A DNA stretch of 64,000 nt from DATKDF01 sp963752045 (GTDB lineage Bacteria > Acidobacteriota > Vicinamibacteria > Vicinamibacterales > SCN-69-37), in NCBI GenBank assembly GCA_963752045.1, contig CAVVWN010000005.1:1-64000 (forward strand), read 5' to 3'. The position numbers were made by a program, and so were the translations under genes. Shown here in pieces: positions 38,787-45,923 of this stretch; position 1 is the stretch's first letter, and each line of letters starts with the position of its first letter. Below the pieces are notes generated by a model. It searched no databases. It saw nothing but the letters and a program-made list of their open reading frames with translations, and was not told the DNA's origin.

Positions 38787-38860
38787 GCGCCCGTAGCTCA
38801 GGTGGATAGAGCATCGGCCTTCTAAGCCGAGGGTCCCAGGTTCGAGTCCTGGCGGGCGCG
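38787..38860 (+). tRNA. tRNA-Arg (anticodon TCT)
   Basis: A complete cloverleaf of 74 bases. The acceptor stem GCGCCCG/CGGGCGC pairs, the D-stem is GCTC/GAGC, the anticodon stem is TCGGC/GCCGA with loop CTTCTAA (anticodon TCT at 38821-38823), and the T-stem is CCAGG/CCTGG with loop TTCGAGT. The 3' CCA is not encoded. Its 3' half is duplicated 1 kb downstream. Confidence 0.96.
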
Positions 38861-38865
38861 CTTCC
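38818..38865 (+). repeat. Direct repeat in tRNA-Arg 3' half (att-like, left)
   Basis: 48 bases from the anticodon loop to 5 bases past the tRNA end are repeated exactly at 39836-39883. This is the usual form of an attachment site for an element integrated in a tRNA gene; the intact tRNA is on this side. Confidence 0.85.
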
Positions 38866-39025
38866 TGGCCGTTTTCCCGACTGAAACTCCGATCTCCCGC
38901 GCCCGTATGTCCTGCAAGATCAAGTGATTCGAAAGCCGAGGGCCGATGAGCTGCCTCAGTTTTCCCACGGAAAAAGCACCGATCGCGAGCTCCGCAGCGC
39001 CGGTTTTGCGCCCTTTCGCCAGCAT

Positions 39026-39048
39026 GGGCATGGCACCCGGCATGGCAC
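39026..39048 (+). repeat. GGCATGGCACC repeat, site 1
   Basis: Two overlapping copies of GGCATGGCAC separated by CCC. Related copies are at 39764-39789 and 41844-41860. It lies before the first small gene pair of the island. Confidence 0.6.
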
Positions 39049-39098
39049 TTTCCGTACGTGGTTTTGAGCCGCCCGCCCGGTTCTGCTAGCGTGAATCC

Positions 39099-39335
39099 GT
39101 GAAGGTCACGGCCTACTTCGAGGCAATTCGGAAACGCCCCGATCGGACCGTGATTCAGGATTCGTGGATCGAGTTAGCGATCCACCAGCCAATTCGGGAG
39201 GCGGTCCAAGCGGACGGGCGGATCCGCCGTTGGGTCCGGGTCTCCGAAATGGGGAACCGCTACCTGCGCGTTGTTCTCCTACCCGACGGTGAGACGGTTC
39301 ATAATGCATTCTTCGACCGTGGGTTCGAGCCATGA
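39099..39335 (+). CDS. Small protein, putative partner of the DUF2283 gene
   Basis: A 78-residue protein with a compact basic fold (PDRTVIQDSWIELAIHQP, then RWVRVSEMGNRYLRVVLL and HNAFFDRGF). This pattern resembles small RelE/DUF4258-like toxins found next to DUF2283 genes, but I cannot confirm the family. Its stop overlaps the start of the DUF2283 gene by 4 bases (39332-39335). Together they look like a TA cassette. Confidence 0.6.
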   Translation: MKVTAYFEAIRKRPDRTVIQDSWIELAIHQPIREAVQADGRIRRWVRVSEMGNRYLRVVLLPDGETVHNAFFDRGFEP

Positions 39336-39538
39336 AGATTCGCTATTTCGCAGAGACCGACACGTTGTACATCGAGTTTCGTGACGTGCCCGTCGCCGAG
39401 ACTCGTGATCTGGACGAGAACACCGTTCTCGACATCGACGCTCGAGGAGACATCTCGGCGATCACGGTCGAGCATGCCTCCGAACGCGCCGGCATTCCGG
39501 AGTTCTCGTACGAGCAGGTCGTCGCACAGCGCACCTGA
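39332..39538 (+). CDS. DUF2283 family protein (putative antitoxin)
   Basis: A 68-residue protein with the DUF2283 layout: IRYFAETDTLYIEFRD, then DENTVLDIDARGDISAITVE, then SERAGIPEFSYEQV. Members usually sit next to a small RelE/DUF4258-like gene and are suspected antitoxins. It overlaps the preceding gene by 4 bases. The last third of the gene plus downstream sequence is duplicated at 40962-41054. Confidence 0.8.
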   Translation: MKIRYFAETDTLYIEFRDVPVAETRDLDENTVLDIDARGDISAITVEHASERAGIPEFSYEQVVAQRT

Positions 39539-39553
39539 GGCCCGAGGCCGGAA

Positions 39554-39754
39554 ATGCTCATTCAGCCTAGTGAAGCGCGTCACTGGATTCTGGGTCTGGT
39601 TGGCTTCGTCGCCATCGCCGGGGCCGGGCTTGGCATGATGCTCGCCGCCCGCTCTGTGGTTGGGCTTCAGGATGCCGCCCTGCTCCTGACGTCGGCAGTG
39701 GTTCTGGTGGAGCTCTTGCGCCGGTCCCGAGCACGCCGAGCACGGCCCAGGTAG
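39554..39754 (+). CDS. Small two-helix membrane protein
   Basis: A 66-residue protein with two hydrophobic helices (WILGLVGFVAIAGAGLGMML and ALLLTSAVVLVELL) and a basic tail. No family is recognised. It begins 15 bases after the DUF2283 stop. Confidence 0.5.
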   Translation: MLIQPSEARHWILGLVGFVAIAGAGLGMMLAARSVVGLQDAALLLTSAVVLVELLRRSRARRARPR

Positions 39755-39763
39755 CTCTGTCCG

Positions 39764-39789
39764 CCGGCATGGCACCCGGGCATGGCACC
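39764..39789 (+). repeat. GGCATGGCACC repeat, site 2
   Basis: Two copies of GGCATGGCACC separated by CGG, close in form to 39026-39048. Confidence 0.6.
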
Positions 39790-39835
39790 GTCCGCAACTC
39801 ACTGACGAGGCGCGTGTTCCATCTCGGTATTTTCC

Positions 39836-39883
39836 CCTTCTAAGCCGAGGGTCCCAGGTTCGAGTCCTGGCGGGCGCGCTTCC
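39836..39883 (+). repeat. Duplicated tRNA-Arg 3' half (att-like, right)
   Basis: Exact copy of 38818-38865. The 5' half of the tRNA is missing, so this is not a functional tRNA. It marks the right end of a 1-kb insertion, or the scar of an older and larger one. Confidence 0.85.
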
Positions 39884-39937
39884 GTTACGGGGGACTTCGT
39901 CCCCGCGCATCCTCTTATTCACTGACGCCAGATCATT

Positions 39938-39966
39938 TGTCCGAAAAATGATGTATATTTCGGACA
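39938..39966. promoter_or_regulatory. Operator/promoter of the AbiEi-like gene
   Basis: Perfect inverted 9-bp arms TGTCCGAAA (39938-39946) and TTTCGGACA (39958-39966) surround an 11-base spacer. TATATT (39954-39959) is a possible -10 box for the ATG at 39968. Repression by the AbiEi-like product itself would match known AbiE autoregulation (inference). Confidence 0.6.
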
Positions 39967-39967
39967 C

Positions 39968-40729
39968 ATGGCTGGCTCCCGAGGCGCGGCTCTGAATCTC
40001 CCCGCGCAGATGATCGACCGCGCCGACGGCAATCCGGGCCGGGTCTGGACTCCTGTCGACTTCTCGGACCTCGGGCCCCGGGCCGCGGTCGACAAGGCGC
40101 TTCAGCGACTGGCGCGCGCCGGACAGCTTGCGCGGCTCGACCGAGGCCTGTACTTCAAGCCGCGGCAGAATCCGCTCACGGGTCGGCCTACCGTTCCCGA
40201 CCACAACGCCGTCATCGACGCCATCACCAGGCGGGACCAGAGCCGTATGGTCCTGGATGGCCTGACCGCCGCGAACGACCTGGGGTTGACCACCGCCGTA
40301 CCCGCGCGGATCACCGTTCTCACCGACGCGCGTCTGCGGCCCATTCAGCTCGGCCGCCAGCAGATCCGCTTCCGGGTTGCTGCTCCGAGTCGCCTCTATT
40401 GGGCTGGCCGGCCGGCAATGCGCATCGTGCAGGCACTCTATTGGGCGAGGGATCTGCTCGCTTCCGATCCACACATCCTGCGGAAGCTCCGTTCGGTGCT
40501 TGACGACAGGCAGAATGGAGACAAACTCCGACAGGATCTCCGGACCGGTCTGCACACGTTGCCCATCTGGATGCAGACGGTGGTGAGAGACCTGCTGGCG
40601 ACGGACGGTCGCACCACCCAGACGCGCAAGGCTGATTCGCAGAGGAAACGGCCAAAGATCCACATCATCAGCGCGCGGCGAGCGAGCCGGAAAGAAGGAG
40701 CCGCGTACGCGGCAGGCTCGGCGGATTGA
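39968..40729 (+). CDS. AbiEi/DUF6088-like winged-helix antitoxin
   Basis: A 253-residue protein. The N-terminal winged helix (AAVDKALQRLARAGQLARL, then DRGLYFKP) and the following domain with DHNAVIDAI match AbiEi/DUF6088 proteins, the antitoxin side of type IV AbiE systems. AbiEi proteins repress their own promoter through inverted repeats, and such a repeat directly precedes the start codon. The expected partner AbiEii, a nucleotidyltransferase toxin, is absent; a BrnA-like antitoxin follows instead. The last 30 residues are very basic. Confidence 0.72.
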   Translation: MAGSRGAALNLPAQMIDRADGNPGRVWTPVDFSDLGPRAAVDKALQRLARAGQLARLDRGLYFKPRQNPLTGRPTVPDHNAVIDAITRRDQSRMVLDGLTAANDLGLTTAVPARITVLTDARLRPIQLGRQQIRFRVAAPSRLYWAGRPAMRIVQALYWARDLLASDPHILRKLRSVLDDRQNGDKLRQDLRTGLHTLPIWMQTVVRDLLATDGRTTQTRKADSQRKRPKIHIISARRASRKEGAAYAAGSAD

Positions 40730-40763
40730 CTATTCGGACATTCCCGAGGCCTCGAGCGAGCAG

Positions 40764-40946
40764 TTGCGCGCGATGCGTCGTGTCGGACGACCGCCGCTCG
40801 GTGGCAGCACCAGGCGCCTGATTGCCATTCGGCTCGACCCTGACGTCCTGACGTCGTTCCGGAGGGAGGCCAGGCGCCGCAAGGTGGGCTACCAGACTCT
40901 GATCAACCAGGTTCTCGCGGACTACGTCGGCAAGGACGTCGCCTGA
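40764..40946 (+). CDS. BrnA/DUF4415-like antitoxin, N-terminus uncertain
   Basis: The frame encodes RRVGRPPLGG, RLIAIRLDPDVL and KVGYQTLINQVLADYVG, a ribbon-helix-helix antitoxin of the BrnA type. The conserved upstream phrase RRIDYSDIPEASSEQLRAM is in the same frame before this TTG start and overlaps the end of the AbiEi-like gene. No ATG or GTG is visible there, so the true start may be lost or frameshifted. No BrnT toxin is next to it; the gene may be an orphan left by recombination. Confidence 0.65.
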   Translation: MRAMRRVGRPPLGGSTRRLIAIRLDPDVLTSFRREARRRKVGYQTLINQVLADYVGKDVA

Positions 40947-40961
40947 CCGTCCTGGCGATTC

Positions 40962-41054
40962 ACGGTCGAGCATGCCTCCGAACGCGCCGGCATTCCGGAG
41001 TTCTCGTACGAGCAGGTCGTCGCCCAGCGCACCTGAGGCCAGAGGCCGGAAATG
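40962..41054 (+). repeat. Truncated second copy of the DUF2283 gene tail
   Basis: This stretch of about 93 bases matches 39463-39555 almost exactly: the last 25 codons of DUF2283 (ITVEHASERAGIPEFSYEQV) plus the following 18 or so bases. The front of the gene is missing. It shows an unequal exchange or insertion in the island. Confidence 0.85.
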
Positions 41055-41178
41055 CCGCCTTCGGTCCGCGGGCGTCGCGCGTGACCCCCGCCCGCCGGTC
41101 CAGGGAGAGGCGACCCGGATCGACCGCGCCACCTGCCGTCGTCGTGCGACAATGGGCGGGCGGGGTCGAAGAGCGGAC

Positions 41179-41430
41179 ATGGCTACTCACGAGCGAATCG
41201 AGGTGAATTCCCAGGTGATGATGGGTAAACCCGTCATCCGAGGAACGCGCATTCCCGTGGAGCTACTGCTTCGGAAGCTCGGCGAGGGAGCAGGCGAGCG
41301 CGACTTGCTCGAGGCCTATCCTCAGCTGACCCGTGAGGACGTCCAGGCGGCTATTCGCTATGCCGCCGACAGCTTGGCCCACGAGGAGGTCGTATTCGTC
41401 GGGGATCCCGCTCGCGATGCGCGGGGTTAG
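41179..41430 (+). CDS. DUF433 family antitoxin
   Basis: An 83-residue protein with the DUF433 core NSQVMMGKPVIRGTRIPVEL and LLEAYPQLTREDVQAAIRYA. DUF433 proteins are winged/helix-turn-helix antitoxins paired with DUF5615 PIN-like toxins, which is the arrangement here. The start is the ATG giving MATHERIEV. The toxin gene begins 7 bases after the stop. Confidence 0.88.
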   Translation: MATHERIEVNSQVMMGKPVIRGTRIPVELLLRKLGEGAGERDLLEAYPQLTREDVQAAIRYAADSLAHEEVVFVGDPARDARG

Positions 41431-41437
41431 CTGACCG

Positions 41438-41803
41438 GTGCGGTTTCTGGCCGACGAAAGCTGCGACGTCAGCGCCGTGCATGCGCTTCGCGAAGCTGGC
41501 CACGACGTGACGACAGTCGCTGATCTGAGTCCGGGCGCTGACGATGCGTTCGTGCTCGGATTGGCGCACTCCGAATCCAGGATTCTCCTGACAGAGGACA
41601 AGGACTTCGGTCTGCTGGCGTACGCCGGCGGGCAGAAGACGGCCGGTGTCGTGCTGCTACGGTTTCCCGGAACACTCGAAGAACTCTCGGCAAGGCCGTC
41701 GTGGACGCCGTCGCCCGGTTCGAAGACCGGATACAGTTCGGTTTTGTAGTTGTCGAACCTGGTCGAGCGAGACTTTCGCGACTGCCCGGCACGGCACCCT
41801 GAT
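41438..41803 (+). CDS. DUF5615 PIN-like toxin, frameshifted near its end
   Basis: Starts with GTG: MRFLADESCDVSAVHALREA, then HDVTTVADLSPGADD and ILLTEDKDFG. The acidic residues in LADESC and LTEDKDFG form the PIN-like active site of DUF5615 proteins, putative RNases. Near 41684 one base is missing. Without repair the frame ends at 41749; with repair it continues LGKAVVDAVARFEDRIQFGF to the stop at 41803, the usual DUF5615 ending. It pairs with the DUF433 antitoxin just upstream. Confidence 0.8.
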
Positions 41804-41843
41804 GTGTGTCTGGCCCAGACCGCGAGCGTAGCCCGACCTCGTC

Positions 41844-41860
41844 GCCGGCATGGCACCCGG
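41844..41860 (+). repeat. GGCATGGCACC repeat, site 3
   Basis: A single copy in the form GCCGGCATGGCACCCGG, shared with sites 1 and 2. It lies just after the last TA gene of the island. Confidence 0.55.
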
Positions 41861-42051
41861 TCCCCGCCGCAGCCCTCACGCGCTTCACTCGCCGGGACCC
41901 CCTTGCCCCGCCGCGTTCGCGTGGGGGCGCGTCGCGCCCCGGCGGGCCCTGTGCTGTCCGTCGAACCTCACCCGAGGAGCAGCCGAGGGTCCAGCGCCTG
42001 CGGCCCGGCCGAGCGAAGAGCGAGGCAGCCAGGGAGTAAGCTGAGCGTGGC

Positions 42052-43745
42052 ATGGTGGATCCCAACCTCGAGACGCGCACACGCGACGGCGTGGTGCTCC
42101 GCGGCGACCTCCACCGGCCGGACGGCGCCGCGGAGGATGCGCGATTTCCGGTGCTCCTCGAGCGCACGCCGTACGACAAGGGCGGCGGCGCGGCCGGCCG
42201 CGAACCCCGTGCCTTCATCCGCAAGGCGCTCGCGCGCGGCTATGCCGTGTTCGTGCAGGACGTGCGTGGCCGTTACGCGTCCGACGGCGTCTTCGATCCG
42301 TATCGTCAGGAAGGGCGCGACGGGTTCGACACGGTCGAGTGGATCGCCGCGCAGCCCTGGTCGAACGGGAGGGTCGGCACGTTCGGCTTGTCGTACCCGG
42401 GCGCGACGCAGTGGCAGCTCGCGATCGAATCGCCCCCGCATCTCTCCTGCATCTTCCCGGCGATGACCTACTCGTCGGCGCGCGCGTTCATCTACTTCGG
42501 CGGCGCGTTCGACATGTCGTGGATCCCGTACCTCATCCAGAACATCGCCCCCGACATCCGCCGGCGCCTGAATCTCCCCGTGCCGCCCGGCCACGGCGAC
42601 CGCGCCGGCCGCGACGCGGCCGCCAAAGCCGCGCTCTGGCACGTGCCCCTGAACGATCTGCCGGATCTTCTGGACGCCTGTCCCTTCTACTACGAGTGGC
42701 TCGACCATCCGGACGACGGCGAGTACCTGGGACTACGCGAACATCGAAGCGAACTACGACCGCGTGACCGTGCCGGCCTTCAACTTCAGCGGCTGGCATG
42801 ACGAGGGCTATGGGCCGAACGGCGCGGTGCGCAACTTCGTCGGCGCGCGCGCGAGCGGCCGATCGGCCGAGGCGCGCAGGCCGCGCCTCATGATCGGCCC
42901 GTGGACGCACGGCGGCCAGTCGCGCAGCCGCGTTCGGCGACCGCGACTTCGGCACCGACGCGGCCATCGAGTACGACGACCTCGTGCTCGACTGGAGCGA
43001 CCTGCACCTGCGGGGCGTCACGCGCAACCAGCTCTCGGACCAGCCACCAGTGCGTCTCTTCACGATGGGCACGAACCGCTGGCGCACAGCCGAGACGTGG
43101 CCGATCCCAGGCACTCGACACGAGACGTGGTTCCTGCGCGGCGGCGGCCGGCTCTCGACCGACGCGCCGGCCGAGGGCGAGGGATCGGCCGGCTACGCCT
43201 ACGACCCGGCCGACCCCGTCGTCGATCCCCGCGGTGGTCCGTACGCCGGCGTGCTCGGTCCCTTCGATCAGCAGGACGTCGCGAAGCGGCCGGACGTCCT
43301 GACGTTCCGGAGCGACCCGCTCGCGGCCGACCTCGAGGTGACGGGCAACATCGAGATCCGGCTCTGGATCGCGTCGAGCGCGCCCGACACGGACTTTCAC
43401 GTGCACCTGCTCGACGAGGAGCCGGATGGGCGCGCGTGGAACCTGATGAGCCCCACCGTGGCGGTGATGCGCGCGCGGTATCGGAACGACGAGCGACATC
43501 CCGAGCTCTTGATGCCGGGACGCCCCGCCGAGCTCGTCCTGCGGCTGCCGATCACGAGCAACTGCTTTCTCCAGGGACATCGCCTGCGCGTCCACGTGAT
43601 GAGCAGCTTCTTCCCGCACCTCGACCGGAACCCGAACACGGGCCGGCCCGTGCCCGCCGAGGGCCGGTTCGAGATCGCTCGACAGACGGTCTTCCACGAC
43701 GCGCGATGGCCGTCGCGCCTCGTCCTGCCGGTGGTCGGCACGTAG
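42052..43745 (+). CDS. CocE/NonD family (S15-type) hydrolase, two frameshifts
   Basis: About 563 residues after repair. The N-terminal alpha/beta hydrolase domain has the oxyanion region VLLERTPYDKGGG and the nucleophile elbow GLSYPGATQ. The catalytic His is in IGPWTHGG. The C-terminal jelly-roll (FRSDPLAADLEVTGNIEIRL, then LRVHVMSSFFPHLDRNPNTG) is the PepX-C domain of cocaine esterase and X-Pro dipeptidyl-peptidases. Two extra C bases, near 42727 (EYW-DYANIEANYD) and near 42928 (SRSAFGDRDFGTD), split the gene into three frames. Both lie in short C runs, so sequencing error is likely. It is expected to hydrolyse esters or acyl-peptides. Confidence 0.85.
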
Positions 43746-43757
43746 GTCCGACCCGCC

Positions 43758-44717
43758 ATGGCCTCAACCCTTCACCGCGCGCGCGGCAACCCGCGCCTGG
43801 GCTTGCTGCTCGCGCTCACGACGGTCTTTCTGTGGGGGTTCCTCGCCATCGCCCTCAAGCTGCTCCTCGCTGCCGGCATGGACGCGTGGACGATTACCTG
43901 GTATCGGCTGGCGGTCTCGGCGCTTCTGCTCGCGGTGGTCCAGGCGCGGCGCGGCCAGTTGCCGCGTGTCGGCGCCCTCGGCGCGCATGGCTGGAAACTC
44001 CTGGCCTTGGCGCTCTTCGGGCTGGTCGGCAATTACGTGTTGTTCGCCCTTGCGCTCGGCTACGTGCCACCGGCGACCGCGCAGGTCGTGATTCAGTTGG
44101 CGCCGATTCTGCTCCTCGTCGGGTCGCTCGCGATCTTCGGTGAGACGTTCAGCCGGCCGCAGTGGATCGGGCTGGGCGTCCTCTCTGGCGGCCTGCTCCT
44201 CTTCTTCAACGAGCGGCTGCCCGCGCTCGTCTCGCTCTCGGGCGCCGAAGCGGTGGGCGTTGCCCTCGTCGTCGTGTCGGCCGTGGTCTGGGCCGCCTAC
44301 GCACTCGCGCAGAAGCAACTGCTCGTCACGCTGTCGTCGGTCAACATCCTGCTGCTCGTGTACGTCGGCGCCGTCGTGCTGCTCCTGCCGATGGCGACGC
44401 CCAGCCAGGTCGCGACGTTGGACGGGCCGGGCCTTGCGCTCCTGGCGTTCGGTGTGTTCAACACGCTTGCCGCCTACGGGTGTTTTGCCGAAGCGATGGC
44501 GCACTGGGAAGCGTCGAGGGTGAGCGCGGTCATCTCGCTCACGCCGGTGGTGACGATCGGAGCCGTCTACGTCATCCTCGCGTTCTGGCCTTCGGCTGAC
44601 GTGGGATATCGCCTCGACGCCCGCGGACTGGCCGGCGCGGTGCTCGTCGTTGGCGGATCGATGATGGCCGCGCTCGGACGGCCCCCCGCGACCGTCGTGC
44701 CCGTGGATCTGGAGTAG
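43758..44717 (+). CDS. EamA/DMT family transporter
   Basis: A 319-residue protein with ten predicted helices in two EamA repeats (about 10-145 and 160-300). Typical phrases are WTITWYRLAVSALLLAVV in repeat one and FGVFNTLAAYGCFAEAMAHW in repeat two. Such transporters export metabolites or amino acids; the substrate cannot be told. It lies 12 bases after the CocE-like gene on the same strand, so co-transcription is possible. Confidence 0.9.
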   Translation: MASTLHRARGNPRLGLLLALTTVFLWGFLAIALKLLLAAGMDAWTITWYRLAVSALLLAVVQARRGQLPRVGALGAHGWKLLALALFGLVGNYVLFALALGYVPPATAQVVIQLAPILLLVGSLAIFGETFSRPQWIGLGVLSGGLLLFFNERLPALVSLSGAEAVGVALVVVSAVVWAAYALAQKQLLVTLSSVNILLLVYVGAVVLLLPMATPSQVATLDGPGLALLAFGVFNTLAAYGCFAEAMAHWEASRVSAVISLTPVVTIGAVYVILAFWPSADVGYRLDARGLAGAVLVVGGSMMAALGRPPATVVPVDLE

Positions 44718-44860
44718 GCCGAGCGGATCACCGACCGGGCACCGGACATCGTCCTTGCAATGGCGAGTCGAACGACTCGTCTATCAGGAACCCGGTCTCG
44801 TGCCCGCTCGTCCTCTACGAGTTACGATCCAGCAGAACGGTGAAAAGGAGAGGTCTGAAC

Positions 44861-45352
44861 ATGCACGACGTGCTGAGGAAGATCAGGTCGATGACCCTTG
44901 CGGCGGCGGGCATCGTGTATCTGGCTCAACCATCGACGGCCCAGGTGTCCGTCAGCCCCGCCGACGGCGTCATCGTCGTGCGCAGTGACGCCGATTTCGC
45001 GACGACTCTGGCACGGGTGGAGCCCGCGGTGAAGGCCCGAGGGCTGTTCGTCATGCGGGTGCTCGACCACTCGGCCTCCGCTGCCCAGTTCGGCCGGGTG
45101 CTGGCGCCCAATACGGTGATTCTCTTCGGGAACCCGCAGATTGGCAGCCAGTTGATGGCGTGCGAGCCACGCGCCGGCATCGACCTGCCGCAGAAACTGC
45201 TGCTCTGGGAGGCCGACGGCGCGGTCATGGTCGCCTATAACGATCCGGCGTACCTGGTGAGGCGGCACTCGATACAGGGATGTGACGCGGTCGTCGCGAC
45301 GGTGTCAGAGAACTTGCGAGTCATTTCGACCCAGGTTGCCGCGGGCGGGTGA
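44861..45352 (+). CDS. DUF302 domain protein with signal peptide
   Basis: A 163-residue protein. The start at 44861 is preceded by AAGGAGAG at 8 bases. The signal segment (TLAAAGIVYLAQPSTAQ) should export it. The DUF302 domain (about 45-150) shows VLDHSASAAQFGRVLAPNTV and FGNPQIGSQLM. The fold is known from small bacterial proteins of unknown function. The gene stands 65 bases before the next gene on the same strand. Confidence 0.85.
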   Translation: MHDVLRKIRSMTLAAAGIVYLAQPSTAQVSVSPADGVIVVRSDADFATTLARVEPAVKARGLFVMRVLDHSASAAQFGRVLAPNTVILFGNPQIGSQLMACEPRAGIDLPQKLLLWEADGAVMVAYNDPAYLVRRHSIQGCDAVVATVSENLRVISTQVAAGG

Positions 45353-45416
45353 ACGGGCGAACGGGTGTATAAAGCTCCCTGACACGACAAACCAACTTCA
45401 CGGAGGGACGAGTCCG

Positions 45417-45917
45417 ATGGCTGACAAGATCGATTCGATTCCAGAGAAGACGCGATGGGAGATTGCGACCAAGGGCCTGACGGGCGCCTACCTTGCCATC
45501 TCCAACGAACTGATCCGGACGGCGGGGCAGAAGAAGTTCGAGGAGTTCAACGGGGGGCTGTGGTTCGAGGCGGGGAAGGGCGCCAAGGAGTTCGCCGCGA
45601 GCCTCGGCATGCCCGCCGAGACCCCTGGTGACGTCGAAGCCATCATGCACCTGCTGGCCAAGGCGTCGATGGGGCCGGAGTTTCAGTTCGATGTCGTCGA
45701 GTCCACGAAGGACCGATGCGTGGGACGGACCACCGAGTGCCCGTGGCAGAAGCGCTGGAAGGAGCAGGGCGCCGGGTTCGATACCTGCGGTGCCGGGCAC
45801 CAGAAGTGGGGCGAAGGCGCTGCCGAAAGCCTGAATCCGAACTTCACGTTCAAGCTGACGAAGAACATGGTCAAGGGCGACTCGCACTGCGAGTGGGTCG
45901 TCGAGCGCAAGAAGTAG
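45417..45917 (+). CDS. L-2-amino-thiazoline-4-carboxylic acid hydrolase-like protein
   Basis: A 166-residue cytosolic protein. The C-terminal part carries conserved Cys (CVGRTTECPWQ, FDTCGAGHQKWG, KGDSHCEWVV) in a pattern like the ATC hydrolase family (PF14196), which opens a thiazoline ring on the way to cysteine in some pseudomonads. Family membership is judged by eye, so the reaction is uncertain. A GGAGGG ribosome binding site is about 10 bases before the ATG. Confidence 0.5.
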   Translation: MADKIDSIPEKTRWEIATKGLTGAYLAISNELIRTAGQKKFEEFNGGLWFEAGKGAKEFAASLGMPAETPGDVEAIMHLLAKASMGPEFQFDVVESTKDRCVGRTTECPWQKRWKEQGAGFDTCGAGHQKWGEGAAESLNPNFTFKLTKNMVKGDSHCEWVVERKK

Positions 45918-45923
45918 GAGCGC

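Noticed and set aside
38822..39043. A 73-codon minus-strand frame ending in ARQDSNLGPSA
   Set aside because: The ending is the well-known false translation of a tRNA 3' half on the opposite strand. No protein family matches the rest.
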